Origin: Sphingobacterium rhinopitheci
GTDB taxonomy: Bacteria > Bacteroidota > Bacteroidia > Sphingobacteriales > Sphingobacteriaceae
Assembly (NCBI RefSeq): GCF_022627575.1
Contig: NZ_JADEYQ010000004.1
Coordinates: 1-64,000 of the forward strand
Length of the DNA: 64,000 nt
Direction: 5' to 3'
Below are positions 26,940-34,942 of this stretch, one piece after another. Position 1 is the stretch's first letter. Every line of letters starts with the position of its first letter. The notes under the pieces were generated by a model. It was not told where the DNA came from, ran no database searches, and saw nothing but the letters and a program-made list of their open reading frames with translations. The position numbers and the translations under genes are program-made.

Positions 26940-29123
26940 ATGAAAAAAACAGAAGAAATAAGTAGTTTTTTTTACGGTCAATATTTTGCTGAAGGCCTAC
27001 GTATTACAATAGGAACTATAATTCCCGTGATAGTATGTGCTATATTTGGAGAGTTCAAAACAGGAACGCTTATTTCCTTGGGTGCGCTCATAGTGGGATT
27101 ATCGGATACACCAGGAGCACCACATCACCGAAAACTAGGAATGTTCTATTGTACTATATTGAGCATCTTTACGATGATCATTACCTGTTTAGTGAATAAC
27201 TCACTCCCATTAATGACTATCACGATAGCCGCAATATCCTTTGTAGGTGCTATGCTTGCTGTATTTAACTCTAGAGCATCCACTATTGGTATGATGTGCA
27301 TTCTGATAATGCTAATTAATATAGACGACGTTTACACATATAAAGAAGAACTTATTTTTTTATTGTACTTTATTATAGGGGCACTTTGGTATATGCTGGT
27401 TAGTTTTTCGATTATGCAGGTCAGACCTTATCGACTCGCTCAACAAGAGCTTTCAGAAACTATTATTCATGTTGCGGACTATATCAGACTAAAAGCCAAC
27501 TTTTACAATACCAAAAGCGATGTTGATGCAAATTACCTTAAGCTTATCGATAAACAAGTTTTAATCAATGAACACCAAGAAAATCTTAGGGATATTTTAT
27601 TTCAAAGCAAACGATCTATAAAGGATACCACAAAAGAAGGACGTTATCTAACCCTAATATTTAATGATATCGTAGATTTATTCGAACAGAGCATGACTAC
27701 GCATTACGATTATGATACTATTCGTAATAACTATGCTGAATCGGGCATATTAGATAACATCAAAGCTATATTAGCAAAGATAACGCATGAATTGGATAAC
27801 ATTGGTTATAAAATAAATGCTAACAAAACACCTATTCCCATATACAATTTTGAAGAAGAGATTGATAAATTAAGAATAGCGATAGAAAATTACGATTCAA
27901 CTCATGATAGAAACTCAATACCGTTAAAAAAAATCGTTATTAATATCCGTACGATAACAAAACATTTAAAGGATATTTTTTACTATGCGCAGTTTAAATC
28001 AATAAGTATTGAGAAGACGGAAATTGACGAAAGCAAAAAGTTTATCAAAACAGATGTACTAAACTGGCAAAGCTTCAAAGACAATTTGAGTTTGAATTCT
28101 TCGGTATTTAGACATGCTCTACGCATGTCTATTGTACTTTCAGGAACATACCTAATTCTCAATTTTTTCTCCTTTCAGCTTCAAGCGATTTATTGGATAC
28201 TATTGACCGTGCTGGTAATCCTCAAACCCGGTTTTGGTCTTACCAAAGAAAGAAACTTACAACGATTGATAGGTACTGTAATAGGCGGTATCATTGGAGG
28301 GTTAATACTCTTTACGATTCACGATATCAATGTTCGTTTTGGTATATTAATATTATTCTTTTTGATTGCATATAGTTTGTTTCGCGTCAACTACATTATG
28401 GCAGTTATCTTTATGACGCCTTATGTACTTATTATGCTTAGTTTCACGGGGACCAATTCTATTGAGATGGCTCAAGAAAGAATAATAGATACTTTTATAG
28501 GTGGTACGATCGCATTTTTATCAAGCTATATTATTTTCCCCAATTGGGAAAGTTTTCAAATTAAAAGCAATATGCGCAGTCTACTGATAGCCAACTATCA
28601 ATACATTGCACAGGCGATCATACTATTATCCAAAAAAGAATTAAGTACAACAGATTACAAGCTTGCACGAAAGGAAGTATATATTGCGTCAGCGAATATG
28701 GGATCTACATTTCAACGTTTGTTGACAGAGCCAAAATGGAGACAAAATATAACAAAAGAAGTCAATCGATTTGTAATCTTAAATCATATCTTCTCCTCTT
28801 ATTCAGCTACATTAATGACACAATTGAGGAATGCTGACACTTCATATTTTACTAATACGCATTTGAGGTTATTATACAAATCACTCCATATATTAGAGAA
28901 GTTAATCTATTCTTTGGAGGATACATATAATGTAGTGGATTTTGCCCCTATCGGTGATATGGTTAAACTAGAAGATGGAGATAGTAGTTCTGATGATGGT
29001 AAATTAATCGAAGATCAACTGCAGTTTCTACTAAAAATAACAACAGATTTACAAAAGATAACAAATGACTTCACTTCGAAAAGTGAAGAAATAGAAATAA
29101 AAAACAGCTTAGCAAATGGATAA
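26940..29123 (+). CDS. FUSC/YccS-like inner-membrane protein
   Basis: Protein of 727 aa with two blocks of transmembrane helices (about residues 20-160 and 390-520), each followed by a long soluble segment. This is the duplicated layout of the FUSC family (YccS, aromatic-acid exporter AaeB-like). The second block holds the characteristic WILLTVLVILKPGFGLTKERNLQRLIGTVIGGIIGG motif (residues about 415-450). Likely exports organic acids or toxic compounds. The 3' end overlaps the next gene by 8 bp, so both are translationally coupled. A TetR gene lies just downstream in convergent orientation. Confidence 0.87.
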   Translation: MKKTEEISSFFYGQYFAEGLRITIGTIIPVIVCAIFGEFKTGTLISLGALIVGLSDTPGAPHHRKLGMFYCTILSIFTMIITCLVNNSLPLMTITIAAISFVGAMLAVFNSRASTIGMMCILIMLINIDDVYTYKEELIFLLYFIIGALWYMLVSFSIMQVRPYRLAQQELSETIIHVADYIRLKANFYNTKSDVDANYLKLIDKQVLINEHQENLRDILFQSKRSIKDTTKEGRYLTLIFNDIVDLFEQSMTTHYDYDTIRNNYAESGILDNIKAILAKITHELDNIGYKINANKTPIPIYNFEEEIDKLRIAIENYDSTHDRNSIPLKKIVINIRTITKHLKDIFYYAQFKSISIEKTEIDESKKFIKTDVLNWQSFKDNLSLNSSVFRHALRMSIVLSGTYLILNFFSFQLQAIYWILLTVLVILKPGFGLTKERNLQRLIGTVIGGIIGGLILFTIHDINVRFGILILFFLIAYSLFRVNYIMAVIFMTPYVLIMLSFTGTNSIEMAQERIIDTFIGGTIAFLSSYIIFPNWESFQIKSNMRSLLIANYQYIAQAIILLSKKELSTTDYKLARKEVYIASANMGSTFQRLLTEPKWRQNITKEVNRFVILNHIFSSYSATLMTQLRNADTSYFTNTHLRLLYKSLHILEKLIYSLEDTYNVVDFAPIGDMVKLEDGDSSSDDGKLIEDQLQFLLKITTDLQKITNDFTSKSEEIEIKNSLANG

Positions 29124-30093
29124 TATTTACGACATCGTTATTATAGGAGCAGGACCAATAGGCATAGCATGTGCTATTGAAGCTAAAAAAAACAATCTAT
29201 CTTATATTATACTTGAGAAGGGATGTTTAGTTAATTCATTATACAATTACCCTGTTAATATGACCTTCTTTTCGACCTCCGAAAAGTTGGAAATTGGTGA
29301 TACACCATTTGTCACTACCCATCCTAAACCAAAGCGCACAGAAGCATTAGAATATTACCGAAGAATACATAACAAATTTGAGCTGCAGACAAAATTATTT
29401 GAAGCTGTCACAGATTGTGATAAACACAATGATATTTTCAACATAACGACGACAAAAAATAAGTATAAAGCAAAGAATATAATCGTTGCTACCGGGTTTT
29501 ACGACATCCCTATGTTACTAAATATACCAGGCGAAGAATTGGAGAAAGTAAAACATTATTATAATGACCCACATTATTATTCAGGTCAGCATGTTATTGT
29601 CGTAGGGGCCAGTAACTCATCTATAGATGCAGCATTGGAAACTTACCGCAAAGGTGCTAAAGTAACCTTAGTAATACGCTCTAATGAGATAAGTCAACGT
29701 GTTAAATATTGGGTGAGGCCTGATATTGAAAATAGAATTGCAGAAGGAGAAATAGATGTATTTTATAACAGTAATATCACCGAAATAACAGCATCTGCCG
29801 CAAGTATCTCCACACCTAATGGGGTTATAACAATCCCAAATGATTTTGTGTTGGCATTAACAGGTTATAGACCCAACTTCGAACTATTATCTCATTTTGG
29901 AATACAAATGGATCCTAGGAATTCGATGATTCCACATCATGACGCAATGACCATGGAAACAAATATTACTAATATGTATTTGGCAGGTGTCGTTTGTGGT
30001 GGTCTCAATACCCACCTATGGTTTATCGAAAATTCAAGAATACATGCAGTGCGCATCATCCAAGATATCCTACTAAAACAAGCTAATTTTTAA
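29116..30093 (+). CDS. YpdA-type bacillithiol disulfide reductase
   Basis: FAD/NADPH-dependent thiol-disulfide reductase of 325 aa, matching the YpdA (Bdr) family linked to bacillithiol redox cycling. FAD-binding GAGPIGIACAIEAK is at residues 11-24, the signature CLVNSLYNYPVNMTFFST follows at about 37-55, and the NADPH-binding VVGASNSSIDAALE is near 162-175. It lacks a CxxC active site, as expected for YpdA. Overlaps the FUSC gene by 8 bp, which suggests a joint stress or detoxification role. Confidence 0.87.
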   Translation: MDNIYDIVIIGAGPIGIACAIEAKKNNLSYIILEKGCLVNSLYNYPVNMTFFSTSEKLEIGDTPFVTTHPKPKRTEALEYYRRIHNKFELQTKLFEAVTDCDKHNDIFNITTTKNKYKAKNIIVATGFYDIPMLLNIPGEELEKVKHYYNDPHYYSGQHVIVVGASNSSIDAALETYRKGAKVTLVIRSNEISQRVKYWVRPDIENRIAEGEIDVFYNSNITEITASAASISTPNGVITIPNDFVLALTGYRPNFELLSHFGIQMDPRNSMIPHHDAMTMETNITNMYLAGVVCGGLNTHLWFIENSRIHAVRIIQDILLKQANF

Positions 30094-30691
30094 GCCCTCT
30101 AACAAAAATATGTGCGATTTTCTTTTGAAGTAGAAGAACAGAATCAAATTCATCTTTATGAGGAACAAAATAATTTTTAAAATCTTTCATTACCACAGAA
30201 CGCATGCCCATACAAGCATTTAGAAAAATATTTGCTATTTCATCTGTATCTATTGGGGTCAATTCACCACTTTGCACAGCATAATCAAGCACCATTTTGA
30301 CTAAATCTTTTTGATCTTTAAAAGATTTCATCAATAATTCATTGATATCATTCGGTGTGTCTTTACGATTTAACAGCGTATATTCAATGATGTAGAAATA
30401 CTTTTTCAAATAAGCTATCCTATTTTCCAAAACTATATAAAGCCCTTCTTCAGCAGTAATTTGAGGATGTATCAATTTCGTGATCTCCTCTTTAAGCTCC
30501 TCCGCAATATCTTCAACAACCGCTTTGAACAAGCTAGATTTGTCGGGAAAATAATAGTATAATAAAGCCTTAGAAAAAGCTAAATCTTTAGCAATTTCAG
30601 CCATTGTGGTTTTTGCTAAACCATAATGAGCAAAACGTTTCTTTGCTACTTCTAAGATCTTACCTCTCTTTTCGTCTGCGTTTTTTGGCAT
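30083..30691 (-). CDS. TetR/AcrR-family repressor
   Basis: DNA-binding regulator of 202 aa. The N-terminal helix-turn-helix domain (residues about 8-55) reads ILEVAKKRFAHYGLAKTTMAEIAKDLAFSKALLYYYFPDKSSLFKAVVE; the helical C-terminal ligand domain is variable. Its 3' end overlaps the convergent ypdA gene by 11 bp, and its promoter region is shared with the divergent murB. A 9-bp inverted repeat at 30731-30762 may be its operator. Confidence 0.92.
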   Translation of the reverse strand: MPKNADEKRGKILEVAKKRFAHYGLAKTTMAEIAKDLAFSKALLYYYFPDKSSLFKAVVEDIAEELKEEITKLIHPQITAEEGLYIVLENRIAYLKKYFYIIEYTLLNRKDTPNDINELLMKSFKDQKDLVKMVLDYAVQSGELTPIDTDEIANIFLNACMGMRSVVMKDFKNYFVPHKDEFDSVLLLQKKIAHIFVRGLKN

Positions 30692-30730
30692 GTGATATGA
30701 AAAAAAATTATCCTTAATACGTGCTTTCTG

Positions 30731-30762
30731 TTATCTTTACACAACTTTTGAATTAAAGATAA
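30731..30762. promoter_or_regulatory. Possible TetR operator between tetR and murB
   Basis: TTATCTTTA (30731-30739) and TAAAGATAA (30754-30762) form a perfect 9-bp inverted repeat with a 14-bp spacer in the divergent tetR/murB promoter region. The spacing is wider than many TetR sites. Confidence 0.4.
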
Positions 30763-30807
30763 TACTTTGATTTGAATTTTTAAAGGTAAAAGTCAAAAAC
30801 ATCATAA

Positions 30808-31818
30808 GTGGAAGTACAACATAATATATCCCTAAAAAATCACAACACATTCGGAGTAGAAGCTATCGCAAACACTTTTATTGAAGTCCATAATGAAAAG
30901 GATTTAGTAGATATTTTCAAACAAGGAATATTTAAGGAACCTTTTTTTATTCTTGGTGGCGGAAGTAACATTCTATTTACTAAAGATTTTGAGGGTACTA
31001 TTATAAAAATAAATAATAAAGGGATTCAGCATTTCATCGAAGGCAACAACATTTACATTACTGCTGCTGCTGGTGAGATATGGAACGATTTAGTATGGTA
31101 CTGTATTGATCATAATTTTCCTGGCTTAGAAAATATGGCTTTAATACCTGGTACAGTTGGCGCTTCTCCTGTACAAAATATTGGCGCCTATGGTGTTGAA
31201 TTAATGGATATTTTTCACACTTGTAGGGCATTTGACAGCTATACGGGTGAAATAAGAACATTTACAAATAAAGATTGTGCTTTTACCTATAGAGATAGTA
31301 TTTTCAAATCCAAATATAAAGGAAGATATATCATTATGTCTGTCACCTACAACTTAAAGATACATACACCTTTGAACACAAGTTACGGTTCTATAGAAAA
31401 TGAACTTGTTAAAAGATCTATTTCAAAACCTACAATTAAAGATATTGCTGAAGTAGTATCGCATATTCGAGTAGAAAAACTACCTGATCCTACTACGATA
31501 GGCAATGCTGGTTCTTTCTTTAAGAATCCAATAATCGATGTAAATAAATTAAACAACCTGTTAAAAATATATCCAGATATAGCTTACTATACATTAGATA
31601 ATGGATTATATAAACTAGCTGCTGGTTGGCTTATTGAAACTTGTGGATGGAAAGGCAAACAAGTAGGTAATGTTATTATTTGGAAAAATCAGGCTCTTGT
31701 AATTACTAATTCAGGAAAAGCAACCGGCATCGAAATATATGATGTATCCTCACTCATAATTAAAGACGTACAATTGAAATTTGATATTGAATTAGAGCGT
31801 GAAGTAAACATATTATAA
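30808..31818 (+). CDS. murB: UDP-N-acetylenolpyruvoylglucosamine reductase
   Basis: FAD enzyme of peptidoglycan precursor synthesis, 336 aa, reducing UDP-GlcNAc-enolpyruvate to UDP-MurNAc with NADPH. Visible motifs: FILGGGSNILF (FAD binding), IPGTVGASPVQNIGAYGVEL, the YRDSIFKSKYKGRYII loop and GNAGSFFKNP with the catalytic Ser. A near C-terminal ELEREV Glu completes the site. Type I MurB by length. The start is a GTG at 30808: the codon just before it is TAA, so no longer frame is possible. Confidence 0.96.
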   Translation: MEVQHNISLKNHNTFGVEAIANTFIEVHNEKDLVDIFKQGIFKEPFFILGGGSNILFTKDFEGTIIKINNKGIQHFIEGNNIYITAAAGEIWNDLVWYCIDHNFPGLENMALIPGTVGASPVQNIGAYGVELMDIFHTCRAFDSYTGEIRTFTNKDCAFTYRDSIFKSKYKGRYIIMSVTYNLKIHTPLNTSYGSIENELVKRSISKPTIKDIAEVVSHIRVEKLPDPTTIGNAGSFFKNPIIDVNKLNNLLKIYPDIAYYTLDNGLYKLAAGWLIETCGWKGKQVGNVIIWKNQALVITNSGKATGIEIYDVSSLIIKDVQLKFDIELEREVNIL

Positions 31819-32077
31819 TTTTTACTGAAATATTTTTTTTTATTTTTCACTACGAAAAAGTTCTCTAAACTAATTAAACAAAGATTTTGTTTGTTTACGA
31901 TATTTTTTTTGTCATTAAACAACAAAAAGAACAAAACTTTAGCACGGTGTTTGTTTAGTTAAAAACAAGTAATAAAATTCATCAAATTATTAACAATCGG
32001 TAAATCTAATTACTTCACCTGAGGCCCTTGTAAATACTGGTAATTATATTAACTAAAAAACAATAAACGACACCGCT
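31819..32077. other. Intergenic region before the second ECF sigma gene
   Basis: Very AT-rich, with repeated TTTGTTTA/TAAACAAA phrases near 31875-31900, 31918-31922 and 31950-31957 that can pair in several ways. Probably the regulatory region of the sigma gene; no gene seen. Confidence 0.4.
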
Positions 32078-32581
32078 ATGAACAAATTTGAATTCAACTC
32101 TCTGGTTATTCATCACTCCGACTCATTAAAATCCTATGCGCGGAATTTCACAAAGAATAATGAAGATGCCAATGATTTAGTGCAAGAAACTATGTTAAAA
32201 GCAATTACTTATTTTAGCAACTTTCGAGATGGAACAAATTTAAAAGGTTGGCTTTATACCATAATGAAAAATACTTTCATTAACAATTACAGAAGAATCA
32301 ACAAAACAAATAGTCTTATTACCAAAGAAGAAGAGATATCTGCTGCTAATTTAGTTGTTTCATCTACAAAGAACATGGGAGAGAATAAATTCGTAATGGA
32401 AGACATCAATATTGCGTTAAACAATCTTTCGGAAGATTATTATACGCCATTTACGATGTATTTCGAAGGGTATAAGTATCATGAAATATCAGAGCAATTA
32501 AGCATTCCTATCGGTACCGTTAAGACGAGAATACACGTAGCGCGCAAGGCCATGAAAAAAACTTTATCGTGCTATAAATAG
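32078..32581 (+). CDS. ECF-type RNA polymerase sigma factor
   Basis: Sigma factor of 167 aa. Region 2 (residues about 12-75) contains DANDLVQETMLKAITYFSNFRDGTNLKGWLYTIMKNTFIN, and region 4 (about 110-160) LSEDYYTPFTMYFEGYKYHEISEQLSIPIGTVKTRIHVARKAMKK. This closely resembles the widely conserved standalone ECF factors of Bacteroidota that lack a cognate anti-sigma gene. None is encoded here either; the next gene, 19 bp on, is a small cytochrome b5-like protein. Confidence 0.93.
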   Translation: MNKFEFNSLVIHHSDSLKSYARNFTKNNEDANDLVQETMLKAITYFSNFRDGTNLKGWLYTIMKNTFINNYRRINKTNSLITKEEEISAANLVVSSTKNMGENKFVMEDINIALNNLSEDYYTPFTMYFEGYKYHEISEQLSIPIGTVKTRIHVARKAMKKTLSCYK

Positions 32582-32600
32582 TTAATTGTAGTTTTACTAC

Positions 32601-32852
32601 ATGATTGAAGACAATACAGTATTCCCGAGCTATACAAAATCACAGTTAGCCTTGCGGAATGGACAAGATAAACCAGCAATATGGGTTGCATTCAATGGTT
32701 ACATTTACGATGTAACAGAAAGTAGACTTTGGAATAAAGGGAAACATTATGAACATTGGGCGGGTCAGGATCTTACCGAAGAATTAAAGGATGCTCCACA
32801 TAATGAAAGCGTATTCAAGAAATTTAATATAATAGGGGTCCTGTTAGGATAA
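32601..32852 (+). CDS. Cytochrome b5-like heme-binding domain protein
   Basis: Protein of 83 aa that is essentially one cytochrome b5/steroid-binding domain. It starts YTKSQLALRNGQDKPAIWVAFNGYIYDVTESRLWNKGKHYEHWAGQDLTEEL and continues APHNESVF. Heme-ligand-like His residues occur in GKHYEHWAG and APHNES, but it lacks the HPGG of classical b5, so it belongs to the MAPR-like branch. It has no signal or anchor. Probably co-transcribed with the upstream sigma gene. The convergent palindrome at 32851-32891 begins at its stop. Confidence 0.85.
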   Translation: MIEDNTVFPSYTKSQLALRNGQDKPAIWVAFNGYIYDVTESRLWNKGKHYEHWAGQDLTEELKDAPHNESVFKKFNIIGVLLG

Positions 32853-32891
32853 ATTTGATATTAGCGAATACTATTCGCTAATATCAAATTT
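32851..32891. terminator. Perfect convergent terminator overlapping the kinase 3' end
   Basis: A 41-base palindrome: two perfect 20-base arms (32851-32870 and 32872-32891) around a single C. It serves the rightward cytochrome b5 gene and the leftward PfkB kinase gene. The kinase stop codon (32871-32873) and last codons lie within it. Confidence 0.85.
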
Positions 32892-33788
32892 TGACAAGGA
32901 AACGAATTCTTTTATTCGATCCGATATTTCTTCATCGTTTAATGACTGTAATCTGTCAGTACCAAACGCTTCTACACAAAACGATGCTAGAGCAGCACCA
33001 TAAATTATTGCATTTTTCATATTAGAAAAGTTAATACTTTTTACTTTAGCTAAATAACCTATAAAGCCACCCGCAAAAGTATCTCCTGCACCAGTAGGAT
33101 CAAATACATCAGCTAACGGTAGTGCGGGTGCAGAAAATATTTGGCCTTCACCAAATAATAATGACCCATGCTCTCCTTTTTTGATAATTAAATATCTTGG
33201 GCCCATATCTAATATTTTATTAGCGGCTTTTACTAATGAATATTCCCCCGACAATTGACGGGCTTCAGAATCATTAATAGTCAAAATATCAACACGCTTC
33301 AATACTTCTTTCAGATCATCCAAAGCAACATCCATCCAATAGTTCATCGTATCTAAAACGACCAACTTAGGTTGCTTATGTAAACGATTCAAAACAGTCA
33401 TCTGTACATTAGGTGTTAGATTACCTAACAAAAGGTATTCACAATCTTGATATGATGGAGGAACTTTAGGGTCAAAATCAGCTAATACGTTTAGATCTGT
33501 AGCCAATGTGTCCCTGCTATTCATATCATTATGGTATTTCCCTGACCAGAAAAAAGATTTCCCTCCTGTAATCACTTCGATACCTTCTATAGCTATATTT
33601 CTATTTTTGATAATATTTATATTGTCCCCAAAATCATCACCTACTACACTGATTAATTTGACATTATCATATAAAAAAGAAGCGGCAAGTCCTGCATATA
33701 CTACAGCACCACCTACAACCTTATCTGCTTTTCCGAAAGGGGTTTCAATAGCATCAAATGCCATCGTCCCAACTAATACTAAACTCAT
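32871..33788 (-). CDS. PfkB-family carbohydrate kinase
   Basis: Sugar or nucleoside kinase of 305 aa. The start at 33788 (MSLVLVGTMAFDAIETPFGKAD) is used; 14 hydrophobic residues encoded further upstream would run into the tRNA-Asn terminator and do not belong to the family. Ribokinase-fold signatures: GGAVVYAGLAASFL near residue 25, the second PfkB motif DPTGAGDTFAGGFIGYLA near 240 with catalytic Asp, and LTINDSEARQLSG in the middle. Substrate unknown. Confidence 0.9.
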   Translation of the reverse strand: MSLVLVGTMAFDAIETPFGKADKVVGGAVVYAGLAASFLYDNVKLISVVGDDFGDNINIIKNRNIAIEGIEVITGGKSFFWSGKYHNDMNSRDTLATDLNVLADFDPKVPPSYQDCEYLLLGNLTPNVQMTVLNRLHKQPKLVVLDTMNYWMDVALDDLKEVLKRVDILTINDSEARQLSGEYSLVKAANKILDMGPRYLIIKKGEHGSLLFGEGQIFSAPALPLADVFDPTGAGDTFAGGFIGYLAKVKSINFSNMKNAIIYGAALASFCVEAFGTDRLQSLNDEEISDRIKEFVSLSKFDISE

Positions 33789-33811
33789 AATATTAAAATA
33801 TATGAATATAA

Positions 33812-33841
33812 ACAAAAAAACCGGCCTCATAGCCGGTTTAA
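33812..33841 (-). terminator. Terminator after tRNA-Asn copy 1
   Basis: AAACCGGC (33818-33825) pairs with GCCGGTTT (33832-33839), with an A/T run on the downstream minus-strand side. Confidence 0.85.
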
Positions 33842-33849
33842 AATTTTTG

Positions 33850-33923
33850 CTCCTGAAGCTGGGCTCGAACCAGCGACCCTCTGATTAACAGTCAGATGCT
33901 CTAACCAACTGAGCTATTCAGGA
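33850..33923 (-). tRNA. tRNA-Asn (GTT), copy 1
   Basis: Cloverleaf on the minus strand: acceptor TCCTGAA/TTCAGGA, D arm GCTC/GAGC, anticodon stem TCTGA/TCAGA with loop CTGTTAA (anticodon GTT), T stem GCTGG/CCAGC, discriminator G. CCA is not encoded. Confidence 0.95.
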
Positions 33924-34502
33924 ATGCTATCATTTTTCTCAGTAAACTATCCAATGTAACCAATAATTACAAAGGAACTATAAATCATAGCTTTTGATTT
34001 ATGCCCCAAAATTAACTAATAATTTCAGATAACAAAAATCTTTTATAACTTAATTATCTTAAAAAAGATAAACAATATGGTAACCAACCTATTATTTATA
34101 CTAAAAATGAAAAATTCATAATTAGTAAACCTTTCCTATTTCCTACAAGTACGCTATATGAACATTATAATAGCTCCAATGAAATCTATATAACATCGAC
34201 ATCTTGATAATCCTTACTAAAAAATGAATTCCACTCCGCCCTCCTCCTCAATAAAAACTAACAACTGCTTCTGATAAACTACTTTATTAGAGGAAAAACA
34301 TATCAATTTACGGCAACAAATTCTCGAATCTATATGCATAAAACTATCTTTTTAACATCCTTAGCAGAATCCTTATGAATTACCAGCTGACTTAAGCATA
34401 GTAGTAATTTTATACATAAAAACTAAGCAATTCTTACTTAAGAAAAAAATAATCCACTTAAAATCAAATAACTAAATTAAAACACAGGCAATTTCCTTAA
34501 CT
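33924..34502. other. Long intergenic region, no gene seen
   Basis: About 580 AT-rich bases upstream of the operator at 34503. Stops occur in all frames, and no hairpin or promoter is convincing. It may be the remains of deleted genes, given the broken susC that follows. Confidence 0.45.
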
Positions 34503-34518
34503 AAAACGTTTTCGTAAA
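34503..34518. promoter_or_regulatory. LacI-type operator candidate, DUF1080/oxidoreductase module
   Basis: AAAACGTTTTCGTAAA, exactly repeated at 23792-23807 before the inositol module, with the palindrome AAAACGTTTT at its core. It is 155 bp before the susC stub. Confidence 0.65.
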
Positions 34519-34672
34519 TAAGATATATTCGTTTAATAATTATTAAGCATTAATTAGTTATTATTGTGAACATAAACCATATAAATACAACATTTAGTAA
34601 CCAATTTTGAGTATCTTTCTAATCATACTTTTATGATGAAGATAGCACTGTAAACCTAAAACAGATTCAATT

Positions 34673-34903
34673 ATGAACAAACAGCATGTTTTATGCATCC
34701 TCACCTTAGTATGGATAATCTTGGCAGCAGTGCCACCTGGATATTCTCAACCAAACCAAACAAGTATTCAAGGAAAGGTGCAATCTGTTGATGGTACACC
34801 AATCGAAGGTGTTAGTGTATTATTAACCGGCAGAAATACGGGCACTTCAACGGGGATAGATGGAAAGTTTAAATTGGATGTGCCAGCAGGTACTAAAGGT
34901 TAA
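34673..34903 (+). pseudogene. Truncated SusC-type receptor (N-terminus only)
   Basis: 76 codons: a signal peptide (ILTLVWIILAAVPPGYSQ) and most of the carboxypeptidase-regulatory-like domain of a SusC protein (SIQGKVQSVDGTPIEGVSVLLTGRN, then DGKFKLDVPAGTKG), then TAA. In intact receptors this domain continues with a hydrophobic I-G-Y strand, the plug and the barrel, all missing here. The DUF1080 gene begins 40 bp later. An internal deletion of the susC/susD pair best explains it. It might still be translated as a small periplasmic peptide. Confidence 0.75.
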
Positions 34904-34942
34904 AGAATAGAATATATGTCGAATACTTATAAAAATAAACCA

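Noticed and set aside
33789-33830. N-terminal extension of the PfkB kinase
   Set aside because: The extra residues overlap the tRNA-Asn terminator, and the family start is at 33788.
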